From Tanytarsus gracilentus (lineage: Eukaryota > Arthropoda > Insecta > Diptera > Chironomidae): DNA of 64,000 nucleotides. The notes under the pieces were generated by a model, which worked only from the letters and a program-made list of their open reading frames with translations, ran no database searches and was not told where the DNA came from. Below, piece by piece: positions 11,325 to 24,605 of this stretch. The first letter of the stretch is position 1, and each line of letters opens with the position of its first letter. Made by a program: the position numbers and the translations under genes. The DNA is taken from assembly GCA_038502055.1 (NCBI GenBank), contig JAXRKN010000043.1, positions 1,488,001 through 1,552,000 of the forward strand. Direction: 5' to 3'.

Positions 11325-14300
11325 CTGAAAGAGAGTTCAACAATAAACTTACTATGTAATGATTTTCAATGTGCTGTTATTGCCAACGAATTATCATTAC
11401 CTCTTTTACTCAGTCTTTTCGACTCTTTTTTTTCTGCTGCGGTCGAATGTATGTTGTGCACTGCACATGAGACAACAACATCAAATTTTTCATTTTCTTT
11501 AAACATTCTTCTCGAAGTGGAAAGACATGAAATTTTGTTTTTGGTGAGTGAGAACACGCAATTGAGTAAACGCTTTTAATTTTAAAAAAATCAAATGATT
11601 TCCGTTTCATAAAAAAATATACAAATTTTTATATTTTGGCAGCAAAAAATGTTGAAGATCAAAAATTAAAAAGTTAAAAAATAAATTATTGAAATTAATT
11701 AAGTTTAAATTAAATTCACACGGCAATAACCTGCCGATCATTAAACATCGGTTAGCCATTCATTAGATTCAATTAAAAATTTATCAGAAGCTCATTAAAA
11801 TTCTTGCTCTCTTCACTTAATTCACTGCTTCGAGCCATCACCATTTTGCCTTTATAATAATAAAAATGTTAATGTTTCTTATCCTCATCAATATCAAAGT
11901 CATACACATGGCAGAAGTGAAAGAAAAACGAGTTCCGCGGTAATGACGTTCGGGGCGACGCGGCAAAATGAGAACGAGATTTGTCGCAATTGTCCATCGC
12001 ATTGCACTTGAAAGGCTTTAAGTGTATGATTAATGTTATGTCGTTTGAGGTGGAAGAGAGTAAGAACTTAAGAGCATTTCATGGAAGTAGATAAGACTTT
12101 AATGACATAATTGGAATTACATTCAAATGGAAAAAAAAGTAAAAACAGATTTTTGCTGTCACTTGCAAAAACCATTTGAGTTTATGTGGCTGTCAAGAAT
12201 TTTCAGATTAAAAGGATGAAAAACTAGAAGTTATATTTTTAATTGACTTAATTTGTATGAAAATATTGAAATTGACATCAATTAAAATTTTAGAAAAATA
12301 ATTTTCCAACCCTTGATGAAAACCACAAACAGATCTTTTCGTAATAAAATTTCGTATTCAACCAGCAAATTCAATGAAAATTCACTTTTTCTAACAATAA
12401 ATTGTTGAATACCAAAAAATGTTAATCGTCTCCCAGGAATATTGAAATATGCAGTGGAATTTCAATTAAAGGCACTCAACTTTTTGCATTTTTAAAAGCA
12501 CACAAATGCCTCCCTCTCGAAATTCATCCACAGCACGGTGAGAATTACGGGAGACGAACGTTTACTACGTGAGTGCATTAATGCGCATCGACTAGTAAAG
12601 TGCCTACTTTTGCGTTCCCGATGAGAATTCGAAAAACGATGATGAAGAATGAGAATGAAAAAAAGGTTAATAATGGAAATGACGGTGAGCATAGTCTATT
12701 AAGTAATTATGAAAAATAGTCATAGCTATGATCAATTTAAAATTCAGTGGACTCGTCAATTATTACTTTTTTGTTTTCGAGTAAAGGTTGAAGAATTTTT
12801 AACATAACAATTTAAATGCGCTCCAACACCTTAATCTTTGTTTTCTAGATTTTCATAGGCCCAACATTATAATATTAAGACAGCAATAAACTGACAGTGC
12901 GTAGAGAAAAGGCTTAGAAAATTTATGGCCACAAAGCGATTTTCGATGCTGATTGTACAATAAATATTCAAGAAGAAAATTGTTTAATTAAATGCATGTT
13001 GGCTATGTTGAGAGTGAGCGAAGGTAATCTATTGTGCATGTCTGTGCTCATTGATTATAAAGCCATTAATTATCCTACGCCGAGACATATGGTGACAAGT
13101 CCAAGTCATTTCAGAGTTCAAAATGCATTTATTGCTTCAATTGCATGCGAGAAATTTGTTGAAATGCGACTTTAAATTAATTCATTATTGAGTTCAACTT
13201 TCGGGTTTGATAATGTCATTCATATGTGCCGAGGGTGGACATTTAAAATTTAATATTTTCCTTTTAATTAAGAAAATTTAATTTAATTAATTATTGACAT
13301 GCAGCATTTCCATATACCAGAGACAATTAATTTTCGTAAAGGTAAATTAAAATTACAGATTAAAAACTCACTTCTGCATGAATTTTATGGAAAAATGAAT
13401 CAATAACAATTACCGACTACCCGAAAAAAGACAATTTATCGATTGTTTATGTGGAGCAACAACATGACATCATTGTGCGGGAAAATTAATTATTTAACAA
13501 GACATGTCGTGTGTATGGATGTTCGATGAACTCAAATTGAAAATAAAGACATTAAATTTGATGAATTGGTGATCGATTAAAAAGTAAAAAGTTTTTTAAT
13601 TAAAATTTCCTTCTGAAAAATGAAAACGACATGAATTCAAATGCAACTCTATAAAACGATCAATCGTAAGCGAAAAAAGAATTAATTTCTTCATTCGTCA
13701 CGAAAGAGAGAATCGAGATGGTTTAAAATAATTCGTAGCAATTAAATTAATGATGATTATGGAACTTTTTTCTCTCCTCTGTGCTAAAAATTTATCATTT
13801 GGAAACTTCTTCCATTTCATTTTAGATTTTTCAAGGGGTTGAAAATGAAATTGAAACCATGAGACGATGGTGAAGGATTAATTTTTCAACATAGGAAAAA
13901 GGGAATGTTGGCAGCAGGGTGCCAGCAAGAGAAAAATATGCGGGAGGAAGAAAGAACAAATTACGGATTGAGAGTTAAAATAAAGTTATTTTAGGAAATT
14001 CCCAGTTAGATAGCAATTTTGGTTTATCCAGGAAATCAGAAAATAAAACTTCCTGGAAGTTTTAAATTGTAAATTCATTAATTCAAAATCCTGGATTTTA
14101 ACAAAATTTACTGGATTCATTTCTATCAAACATCCTAAAATATTTTCTCTGGGTATTTTTCTATAGAAGGGTTAAGCTATTTGTTCGAATACTCTTTACG
14201 ATGATCGAGCAAATTTTGAGCTATGAAAATTAATTGACTTCATTTGCATCCTTCTCACTTCGCTCTCTCTCTCTCTTTATCTCCTCAGCACTCTTTATAA

Positions 14301-14676
14301 ACTCTTCTCATTTAATTATTTCGCATCAAGTAAAAACAAACTTTTTTCCTCAAACACTCTTTTGTTTGTAATGCCAATCAATTTTTTTTCACTCACCCTT
14401 GAATCTTTTACGACAAATTCGTTTAATTGTTGAACGGAATCTCTTCGTGCTTTTTTCTGAATGTGTTTTGCTGCTTGTTCAATCACCAACCGAAAGTACT
14501 TAAAAACTTTTTTTGCCCCTGCTGTAAATTTTAAGATATCTGTTGTGAGATTGAAAAGTTTGATCTTTGAAATATGTTTTTTTGAAATTTTTTGAGAAGT
14601 AGGAGAAAAATTTTATAAAAAATGTTTTATAGCTTTTTATATATTATTTTTATATTTTTAAAAAATTTTTTTTCAA

Positions 14677-14949
<273 letters not shown>

Positions 14950-15157
14950 TGTGAACTCGTCCTTGCATCGAGGAAACGATTGACATTGACTTTTTGGAAT
15001 GTCCTTTCCCGGGTGCCACTAATGTCCATTTTTCAGAACAATGGTTGATGATTTTTGAAGGATGTCCTTCATGATTAACCAAAAGTAACCAATGGAGTAG
15101 GGTCTAATCTTTGCGGGCTATTAGAAATGGCACGCCGTTTGCAGACCCATCTTGTTT
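14950..15157 (+). mobile_element. truncated copy of dispersed repeat
   Basis: Matches the right part of the repeat at about 18550-19546: it begins in the tandem unit (gaactcgt..ttgcatc, cgattgacattgac, gtgccactaatgtccattttt) and then has the same right end (ggagtaggg..ctaatct..gcggg, ttagaaatggcacgccgtttg, cagacccatcttgttt). The copies diverge immediately after cttgttt, at 15157 and 19546, which marks a shared right boundary. The left side runs into the homopolymer tract, so about 80% of the element is missing or unresolved. No coding frame. Confidence 0.75.
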
Positions 15158-18100
15158 AGAAATAATTCTTGATTTTTAAATATTTTTAATGTTACCTCTC
15201 CTTGGGATCTTCTCAAACAGCAGCAAAGCAAGAATTTGTTCGAAATTAATTTCATTCGCTCATTCTCATCCAGCACAGCAAATAAGTAAAGTAGTATAAT
15301 GTGAGATTAATTAAATCTCATGTTGAAGAGAGTAAAAAGTTGATCATTCGAAGAGAGCAATTTTTGGCTTAATCCTTGCTACTTTCTGAAAAAAAAGAGA
15401 AAACTTTATTTCTCGTGCAGAAAATTGAATTTCATTAAATTGCAATTGAAGCGTGCTGCGAAACATTCTTCAAATTATGCCAATTAACTTTTTTTTACGT
15501 GAAAGAGGTTCCAACTCGAAAATTGTAATTGGAAGGGAAGCGAGTGCGGAATTTGAGGTATTCTCAGCACAATAATGAGCCTCATTACTTAAAAGTCATA
15601 ATATTTTTTTACCATCGGTCGCTTGCCCGTGATGAAATTTGATTTCATGACTTTTTCAACAGTCAAATTGCGATGACGTGAACTGAGGGTTCGCCCACGC
15701 TCATGAAATTCTATTCACTCACGAAAAAAATAAAAAGGAGGACGAAAATTACCTGATGATTATCATCAGGGTGAAAAGCCAGTGACGATGCGATGAGAAA
15801 TGAAGTGGATGAAAATCCATTTAATTTATTAGCACACCCCGCCGATGATGAGCGTGGAGAATTTTATGCTTCAGATTAACACTTCAAGAGCACTCTTGTG
15901 GCTCATTTTTCGTGTAGAATAATGGCCGACTCAACTCGGATGATTAATAACTGTTGCAAGAAATTTTTTGGGCTCTATTATCCTTTTTATGTTGTGCACA
16001 AGATTTAGAATGTTGAATGAGAGAGAGAAAAATAAAGTCATTTATTAATTTGAAGGTGTTGGTGCTGAATAGCCATGGGAGATTTTACACAAGAGCTGTC
16101 AAGATCAATTTACTGATGTTGGCTCGAAGCCAAGTTTCGAAATCAGTGGAATGAGATCCTTTTTTGAAAATTATATCTGAGCGGCACAAAATTATATTTT
16201 TGACATGATTTTTTAGGTTGATCTTGGAAAATAAATTGAAAAAAAAATTTCATTCCTTGCTAAAATCTTTGCAATTTTCCGTCGCCATTCAAGATAAAAT
16301 AAATCAATACATTATTTTTTGGGGGATGAAAGAAGAAAGTCTTAATTCACCATTCAGTTAGTGAAATATGTCCTAAAAACAGCACTAAAGATTAGTCTTT
16401 GAAGTAAATGAAGATAAAAAGCACCTTTCTATAAAATTTCCCCTCTTGCAAAACGAAGGCCGCAGTAGTAATAATAAGATTTCATTGTAAATTGAATGAT
16501 CGACCGTAATGAGATAAAGTCGACTGTATGATGAACTATTGAGGGTGGATGAAATGAAATTTGTCAAATTATATACGGAAAAGATATTAGTAATAACACC
16601 ATGTGGTCATGTAGCATTGAACGTGATTTTATATAAGTCCATTGATACTGCGGAATTCCGCCTCAGAATCTTGCTAAAGTTAGTAATTTCATAAAAGAAT
16701 ATCCAGAAAAGGTAGAAAAGTTAATTTTACGCATTTTACTTGATTTTCCGCTCACACATAATTAGCTTGCCGTTTGCAATCATCATCACATTCTTGCACT
16801 CGCAATGCGCACCACGCTCTCCAGGAAATATTTAACATCATTAATTTATTATTTTTTATTATTGTTTATTATAGAATGAAAATTAATGATCAAAACGAAA
16901 GAATTCTTCTTCTTTTATTCGGGATGAATTGCGTATGTTTGTGCAACAGCATGCCGCTTATCACCCATCTTCACCTTTTCCTCTCATACACAATTCGTGT
17001 GGTGTCGAGATAAAACACGTTTTATGTTTTATTATTTTTTGCTGCTGTTATTTCTCTGCATTATAATGCGAGAGATAAGAGTTGCGAGGTGCTTTAATTT
17101 GTGGTTAATTTGAAATTATTTCAATAGTAAAATGACTTGTAACAACAGACATCTCGCATGCATGATGGAACAAGATAAATTTTTTTTGCATATTTTTCAA
17201 CTACAGAGCGGTGTTGTGTAAATTGATAGAGAGGATACAGTAAAACCTAAATATGATTAAAGTTGATTTTTAAATCGTGGCTAATGATAAATTAGAACTT
17301 TTTCCAAAAAATTAAAACTGTTAAATAAAAATTCAAATTTCACATTTTGATTCAACAGGTTATGGGTCGGTTCTTTAATTTTTATCTTTGTAATTTATCC
17401 ATTTTATATTTTTATGAAACACGAGAAATAACTTTAGGTTACACTGTCGCTGTTATAGTGAAAGCACAAGTCATGTTATGCCAAAAGATATTTCAAATTG
17501 TACTTTTTCTAAGTTTCGCCATTAGCATTAATGAAAATTGTTCTTTCACTCTCTAACTCTAACATGCACTCATTAATTTATTGCTACAAGAATGCTGCAA
17601 GTGAACATGCAGATCTGTTCATTAATATTAACTCTCTGCGCCACAAACTACTCGAATCTAGCTGCAAAAAAAATTGCATCATAATTTATGAATTCACTTT
17701 TTTTGCATAATTGAATTTCCTTGTTAAATTTACTTTTTTTGACGTGCATCGTGTTCATGCTTGAGAGTGGTTGAAGAAAAAAAGACAAAAGAAGAAGCGT
17801 GATTTATGCCCATAACAATAACAACAATGCAATTTTATTAAATGCATATAAAAAAGAGCGCGAAGATTGTTGTGAGCATAATAATGCCGTGTAATTTATG
17901 CTCATTGAGATGCCTTTAATTTGAGACTCCATCTCGCCGCCATCTCTATTTTGTTCTGGGAAATGCCAATTGCATTAAGTATAAAGTGCACACTTACAAG
18001 TCTATAAATCGATTCCCTGTTGTTATCATCATCATCGCCTTTATTTCGAGAGCGAAGAGAGAGAAAATTAACAACTCGATAGAGTTATGCGAAAATTCCC

Positions 18101-18549
18101 AACATGCTCAACATATCCGCATCATCACCGATGTATCCTCTCCACTTCATGTATATGCACTCTCAACTTTTTGCATGGTTATGGAAAAGTTCATTTTAAC
18201 TCCATCGTGAGGAAAGAGAATGAAAATTTATTGTATGTTGACAAATTTGTAATTTTGGCCAAAGCGAAAAAGCATGGCCACAATAATAGCTGGAGAATCT
18301 CGGCAGACATTGTTCAAGGGAAATAAATTTCAATGTACACATGTGTGACAATGGCTTGTGATATAAAATTAAATGAAAATTTTCTAATGAAAAGTGCATT
18401 TGACCTCGAGTTCATCTGACATTGTCCTGAACATAATTAAAAGTTTATGTAATAAACTAGGTGAGCGAGAATTTGGAGACTAAATTATGGGTAGATGTGA
18501 AGAGAGAAGGAGAATTTGATTAAAATTGTAATTATAGCTCCGCTATATA
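15158..18549. other. gene-poor AT-rich region
   Basis: No coding exon or RNA gene is supported. The only item noted is a perfect 9-base-arm palindrome around one base at 15752-15770 (CCTGATGAT-T-ATCATCAGG). Short open frames present are A/T-driven and show no family features. Confidence 0.55.
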
Positions 18550-19546
18550 TTAATTTTGGATTTTTCCAAAACCTGTTTTCGGCCCCTAGTGCCAAGACAT
18601 TCCATTGTGCAATATCAAAACATATACTCAAATGATAGGCCTAGCCAAACCCTACAAACTGGCGAAAACAGATTTGAAATCGGTTGATCCTACGAGGAGT
18701 TAGAGCCATTTAAGTCATCTTACTTTCTCACTTTCTCACTTTCTTACTTTCTCACGATCTTAGTGGGCGGCATATCTCAAGAACGGCTGGTCGGATTTGA
18801 TTCGGGTTTGTGGCTAAAGATCGGGTTTTGGCTCTAGTTGTGCAAGAAGTATTTAGTTTTGAGGTCCGACCCTCCAAGGACCGTCCCTGAGTGCAAAAAT
18901 GTCCTTTTTCATACAAATTTTCTTTTATATGGCTTCATGGGTATCGTTGAACTCGTAATTGCATCAGGAATCGATTGGCATTGACGATTTTTGAGGAGTG
19001 TCCATCATGGCCGGCCTGGAGTGCCACTAATGTCCATTTTTCAGAACTATGGCTTCATGGGTATCGTTGAACTCGTAATTTGACCAGGAATCGATTGGCA
19101 TTGATGATTTTTGAGGAGTGTCTATCATGGCCGGCCAGGAGTGCCACTAATGTCCATTTTTCAGAACTATGGCTTCATGTATGTCGTTGAACTCGTAATT
19201 TGACCAGGAATCGATTGGCATTGATGATTTTTGAGGAGTGTCTATCATGGTCGGCCACGAGTGCCACTAATATCCATTTTTTCAGAACTATGGCTTCATG
19301 GGTATCGTTGAACTCATAATTGCATCAGGAATCGATTGACATTGACGATTTTTGAGGAATGTCCATCATGGTCGGCCACGAGTGCCACTAATATTCATTT
19401 TTTCAGAACTATGGCTTCATGTATGTCGTTGAACTCGTCATTGCATCAGGAATCTAATGCCACTAATGCCCATTGCAACGGAGTAGGGTACTAATCTATG
19501 CGGAGCTATTGGAAATGGCAACGCCGTTTGCAGACCCATCTTGTTT
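18550..19546 (+). mobile_element. non-autonomous dispersed repeat with internal tandem array
   Basis: An approximately 1 kb repeat, more G+C-rich than its flanks and without a reading frame. From left to right: a unique leader (from about 18550; the left edge is uncertain), a short CTTTCTCA-type microsatellite (18721-18755), a unique segment (tatctcaagaacggctggtcgg...), an array of about 120-base units (18929-19455) and a unique right end ending cagacccatcttgttt at 19546. The right boundary is supported by a second truncated copy at 14950-15157. No terminal inverted repeats or target duplications are evident. Internal minisatellites are known in Helitron-type and other non-autonomous elements, but the class is not established here. 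Confidence 0.7.
18929..19455 (+). repeat. 120-base tandem repeat, about 4.4 units
   Basis: Units start with ATGGCTTCATG at 18929, 19049, 19169, 19290 and 19411, giving periods of 120, 120, 121 and 121. Each full unit runs through gttgaactcgtaatt, a caggaatcgattggcattga block, a tttttgaggagtgtc block and gtgccactaatgtccattttt. The fifth unit is cut short at about 19455. Unit-to-unit divergence is low (mostly single substitutions), so the array amplified recently relative to the element itself. A degenerate half unit precedes it at about 18891-18928. Confidence 0.92.
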
Positions 19547-20846
19547 TTGATTTGATATTTATGACACGTTGAAAATTTTATTTTGAATGACAAAATGGAA
19601 TCAAGATAAAATGCAACATTGTATTGCGAAGAGGATCAGATTGGGTCTGATATTTGCCAAATGCAACCTTGTATCTTCCACACAATTAAATCTTAAAAAT
19701 ACATTTTAAATATTTGCTGCCGTTGATTAAAATCAAATGCAATAAAAAATTCACAAGAAATTTGATATTTTATTTTCATATATATTTATTGAAAAACGAT
19801 GAACTCAAAAATGCTTTTGAAACCTGTTATCTTCGACATGACGAAGAAGTGAATAATAATAAAAATTATGATGCACCTCAAATTACAGACTGAAAAAATG
19901 AGTCGAAAAAAATACGTTTAATATTTCACTTACTTAGCACCTTTTTATTGTTATCTCTTTTGATTGGCTTCACTCTACGGATTCGAATGGAGTGAAACAA
20001 TGTAGTGAGAGAGTGTCTGCGAGTCTCAAATCGATAATTTGATAATTTATTAAGTGTGAAGACTAAGACACAAATAATTTGATGATTGATATTTTGATTA
20101 ACGATATTTTTTCAGAGCTCCTCTATAATTTTTATAAAAATAATTTCAAGGCACCCGAAAAAAAGCACCTGCTTAACAATCATTGGTTCAAGCTATAATT
20201 TTACTGGTTTGCTTCCTGACATTTTGATTTCCTTTCTAACATTCGCCCTCAGTCTAAATGTTTCGTGAAATTAATTTGAAGAATTTTTTTATCGAAGCTT
20301 GAATTTCAAACAATTTCATGTGCTTTGCACTCACCCTCTTGCGAAGCTCACATAGAATAAAAAATTTAATTAAAACGGTGATGCTGGAGAGATGAAAAAA
20401 TAACATTGAGAGAGGAAAAGATCAAAGGGAAAATGCTAAAAGTTCAATAGCGAGTAAGCGTAAAAAAGTTGAAATTGAGATGAAAATTAATTGGAAATTT
20501 TAGACTTTTTTGCTTGTTGAAGAAATCCCAGCTTTTGGATCATCATTTAAACATTTAAACCCTCTTAATGAAGCTAAAAATAATTTTTGTAAGAAAGTTC
20601 AAACGAAAATGTCAAGAAAGAATTCGATGTGGGTCACTTGCGAGTATTTTAACCCCCTCGAAAATTATCCATGAATGAAATCAAGTGGATACCAAAAATA
20701 AATCAAGTTTCTACAGTCCAATTAAATTTTTTTGAATCCTAAATGTTTTAGACATCAAATTTGTCTCACTGGTTTCCCTTTTTATCAAATACAAAAATCA
20801 CAAAACAACACCAAACTCATTATCATGATATTCATTAAATTTTTTC

Positions 20847-20923
20847 AAGGGTGAGAAGCTCTGGATATTTTTAAAAAAGTTCAAATTTTTTTATATTTAA
20901 TAAAATTTAAGTGTCCCGCCCTT
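20847..20923. repeat. small fold-back element
   Basis: AAGGGTGAGA at 20847-20856 faces TCCCGCCCTT at 20914-20923, giving an 8/10 inverted match, around AT-rich sequence. The ends resemble the CAAGGGGTGGA group, but the match is weak and the boundaries are approximate. Confidence 0.3.
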
Positions 20924-21592
20924 AAAAATAAAAAATTCTCATACAGAATTCATTTTTTTTCATTAGGGTAATTTTCATCGCCTTTTGCGTCCATGATTGA
21001 CGTTATTGCGCATAATATTTAGCAGTTCCGTTATAATAAAAATTAGAAAGTAAAAAAATTCACACTTCCCTCACACCAAAGAAATCGTCATTGACGTTGA
21101 TTGAAAAGCTACTAAAGAGGGAAAGGCAAACGTACTTTGCTTTAATTTTTGACGCATTCTTTAATATGATAAATATATGCACTTCTGCTGCTGTCACATA
21201 AATATATACAAAAGAGATATCGCTGGAAAATACAAAATTCTCAATCGACACCAGGGGCATGGGGTTGTGATGATGAAAAAATAAAATAAAACGAGACGAA
21301 TCGCAGAGAAAAAAATATTACAGTAACTGCAATTTCAATATACGTCAAAAACATCACGCAAACACTTCATGTGGAATGACGTTTTAATGAAAATTCTTTT
21401 GTGAAACTTTTATTGAAACAATTTCATTCCATATTCGTTCGCACTGAAAACGGGAAAATTTTGCGATATTTTCCTTTCTCATTTCTAAATGGTTGGTGAA
21501 GTTGAAAAGAAGCGAAAATTTCATTCATGACCAGAGCATTATAATATGTTGAATAAAATAATATTATGTGGTTGTGAGGAGAAAAGGAAGTT

Positions 21593-21702
21593 CAAGGGGT
21601 GGAAACTAATTAATTTTGTATGAATTATTTTTTAATAAACATTTCTGAAAATTTTAAAATTTATTTTTGGACGTAAATTTAACAAAAAGTGTCCACCCCT
21701 TG
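21593..21702. repeat. fold-back AT-rich element (CAAGGGGTGGA ends)
   Basis: Reference copy of the family: CAAGGGGTGGA at 21593-21603 and the exact reverse complement TCCACCCCTTG at 21692-21702. The match extends to 14 of 15 bases (GGA-A/C-ACT). The interior, about 88 bases, is A/T-rich with no coding potential. The whole element is 110 bases. The same 11-mer occurs at three further places in the window (42044-42054, 42555-42565, 46057-46067). Confidence 0.65.
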
Positions 21703-24426
21703 CTTGATATTCCGAAACCTTATTTTTTCACACATTTTTCCGAGAACACGTTGAGCGATTCGTTGCGGATCATCTTATTTCTTCTCGTTTCGCTTGACAA
21801 TCTCTTCTTCTTTTTAATATCGCCCGGGTTCTGTTCGGTCTTGTGTATGTGCAGCATAGAGTCATAAAAAAATGATTTATTGAATGAAATCTCTTTTTGC
21901 ATATGTGCCATATTATGACATTTTTCATCGCTCTCGCGCTCGATGTTTAGCAAAGAACCACAAATAACCCTCAAGAAGAACTTTCAAGCGTTGAAAATTT
22001 AATTTAATTTTTTTTGCAACTCTCGAGAGTTTCCATCAAAAGCGAGGTGAACACATATGTGAGTGGCGACTTTATCACGTTCCAAGTTGGTTTACTGCAA
22101 TTTAAATAAAACAAACAACTTTCAAAGTTATTTACATAAAGGCAATAATAGAAAAATATTAACAACTTAATTAGCAGCGAGTGAAAGAGGCATTAATTGA
22201 GTGTGATGTGTGTTTGTGTGATTCTTTCAACAATGAGTGAAACTTTTTTTTCACATTTAAATTTTTCTGTTTCTAATTTATCATAATTTTGTTGTTATTT
22301 GTGCTTTCGAGCATCGACTTCATTAATCATTGACAAAGAATCTTTCGGAGGTGCGAGATGAAGGTAATTTTCGACTAACTTCATCGTTGTTGTCTTTAAC
22401 TCTCGCTGGTTAATAATAAAGACATTTTTCGTGCTCAAAATGTCACTAAACTCATATAGAAGCGAAAAAAAAAATAAATAAATCATGAGAGACTTTATAA
22501 ATTCCGCATTGCAATTCATCTTTAACCACTTTTTTTTAGGAGTCATGCATGAATTCATAAATTTACTTGATGCAAATATTGACTTTCGATTCTATTCAAA
22601 TTCTCGTTTTAACTTCGAAGAAATTTATTTAAATTGTGCGGTTTGAAGAGCTTGAAAGGTTATTGAATTATGATTGCAAAGAAGAAATGCCAGCGTATTG
22701 TCCTGAAAGTATTTGCGGAGATTTATTGGACTTACTTAAAAGGTTAAAGAATTTCTTCTCTTCTTTTTGAGGTTAAGCTTAGGTCGCATACAATTTTTGT
22801 AGCGACAATATAGCAAAGCTTTAAATTGTAAAAACTTCAATCAAGTTCAAGCTTCAATCATCAAATTTTCACAAATTTCCGCACTTCATTTAAATCAGGT
22901 GTTTCGACTTTTTAATGTTCATGATCATTCGCTTTTCAAAGCATTATTTTTTTTATGATGAGCGCGAAAGAGCAGAAAGCGAACATTAATTTGAATAACA
23001 GCTCGATATCATCCAATTTAGCTGGCGAGGGCCATTATTCATAATATTCACTGCGAGAGAGAGTGAAAGAGCATTTTTTTGAATGTGATTTACAGTCGTT
23101 TAAGCACTTATAACAATTTTTAACGAGCTCGTTCCAATTTTCGCTTAATTGCTTCAATTGAATGACAAAGCGAGAAATTTCATTTTTTTTTCGTAATCTT
23201 GATTTTAATCGATTAATTTTTGAAAAAGTTCTTTTGTTAAAAAAAATTGTCATATGCGAGACACAATGAGCTATTGAAGTCGACATTTAAAAAATCTGTT
23301 GTTTTATTACACACTCGACAATGGCAATAAAAATCTCTCTCCAATTATTCGATGTGCATGAGAATTATGTTCGACATGTCATAATGCCTTGAGATCATAA
23401 ATTGATTGATAACTTCTCACTCACTTCTATTGTATGTGCACAAACATGCATTGAGTTAAAATCGATTAAACAAATTAAGTAAATTAAGAAAAAATAACGA
23501 AAGAGAAGAAATCTTGATTGATCAAGCTTTTGAGATAATTAAGGGTAAATTTACTCAACAGTTGGAGAAAAAATGCAAGGTATGGAAATTTCAAAAAAAA
23601 AATATTTTTTTTAGATAATTTAAAATAAATAAATTGACGCAATTAAATTCTACTAAAATTATTTTTATCTAAATTTACCATCCCCTGATTTTACCACACT
23701 CTGTGCAACAATAATAAGTCGCTCCATTTATTTTATTATACAGAAAAATTCCTATCAATCATAATTGTCAATAATTTATAAAAAAAATAAGAAGAAGAAA
23801 TGCTGGGCATTAAAGTTAATTATTTCTCATTTTCTCAACAACTGCAACAGTTAATCCTTCAGCTCACCCATCATCTCTTAATATTTCATTTTTCTCTTCA
23901 GCCGCCGCTGTTTCTGTCGTGACATTAAAAGGTCAAACTTGTCGCAACAAAATGTTATTTTTATTAAAAATAAAATGAGAGATTCGCGGCATAAAATGTG
24001 CATATGTGTGAATCATGCAAGAAAGAAGAAGAATCGGTTAGTGAGAAAACGTTAAATCATCAAGCATGTTAACAGCAAATGCCACTTCGTCAACTGCAGT
24101 TGAATAAACATCGAGTGTGACACAAAGTCGCTAAAGCGTAAATTTAAGAATTTTTTTCTTTTCCATTGCTTCTAAACACACATCTGATGCTGCTGACGAC
24201 ACGATGTGTTGTGTTTATGCACGCTCAACATAATGCGGGGACATGTAATTAATCACTTGAGAGTTTTTGGCGAATATGTTGCAGTGTAAAGTTCGTCTGG
24301 AAATTTGCATGCGAAAAATTTAGAAAAATTTCATGTCGAAACTTTTTACGAGCTATGAGAAAATTTTTTAATTACATTTTTTGGGTTAAGAATGTTAGAA
24401 AAATATTTTCATGAGAATTTTTTTTC

Positions 24427-24605
24427 GAGGGTTATTAAAACTTTTTATTCATTTTCTTGCTAATTTTTTAATGAGTTTGTCGAGTAAAAAAATAATTAAA
24501 ATTATTTTATGATTTTTTAATTTTTATATTTTTTAAACAAAATTAAATCGAGATAATTTTTAAATAAATTACAAAACTCTTCCCAATTATAACTTTTAAT
24601 ACCTC
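24427..24605. repeat. possible fold-back element
   Basis: GAGGGTTATTAAAA (24427-24440) faces TTTTAATACCTC (24594-24605); the arms pair over 12 bases with a two-base indel. Interior is extremely A/T-rich, so part of the pairing may be compositional. Confidence 0.25.

Larger units (their letters stand above)
373..14620. other. gene-poor AT-rich region
   Basis: No convincing coding exon was found over about 14 kb. The longest frames are under 100 codons and have the K/N/F/I-rich composition expected from AT-rich DNA. The stretch holds several fold-back repeats (listed separately), a pair of palindromes at 3541-3579, a weak candidate exon at 11174-11324 and a small CpG-dense patch near 11930-11990. 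It could be intergenic or part of a very large intron of a gene whose exons lie outside the window. Confidence 0.6.
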
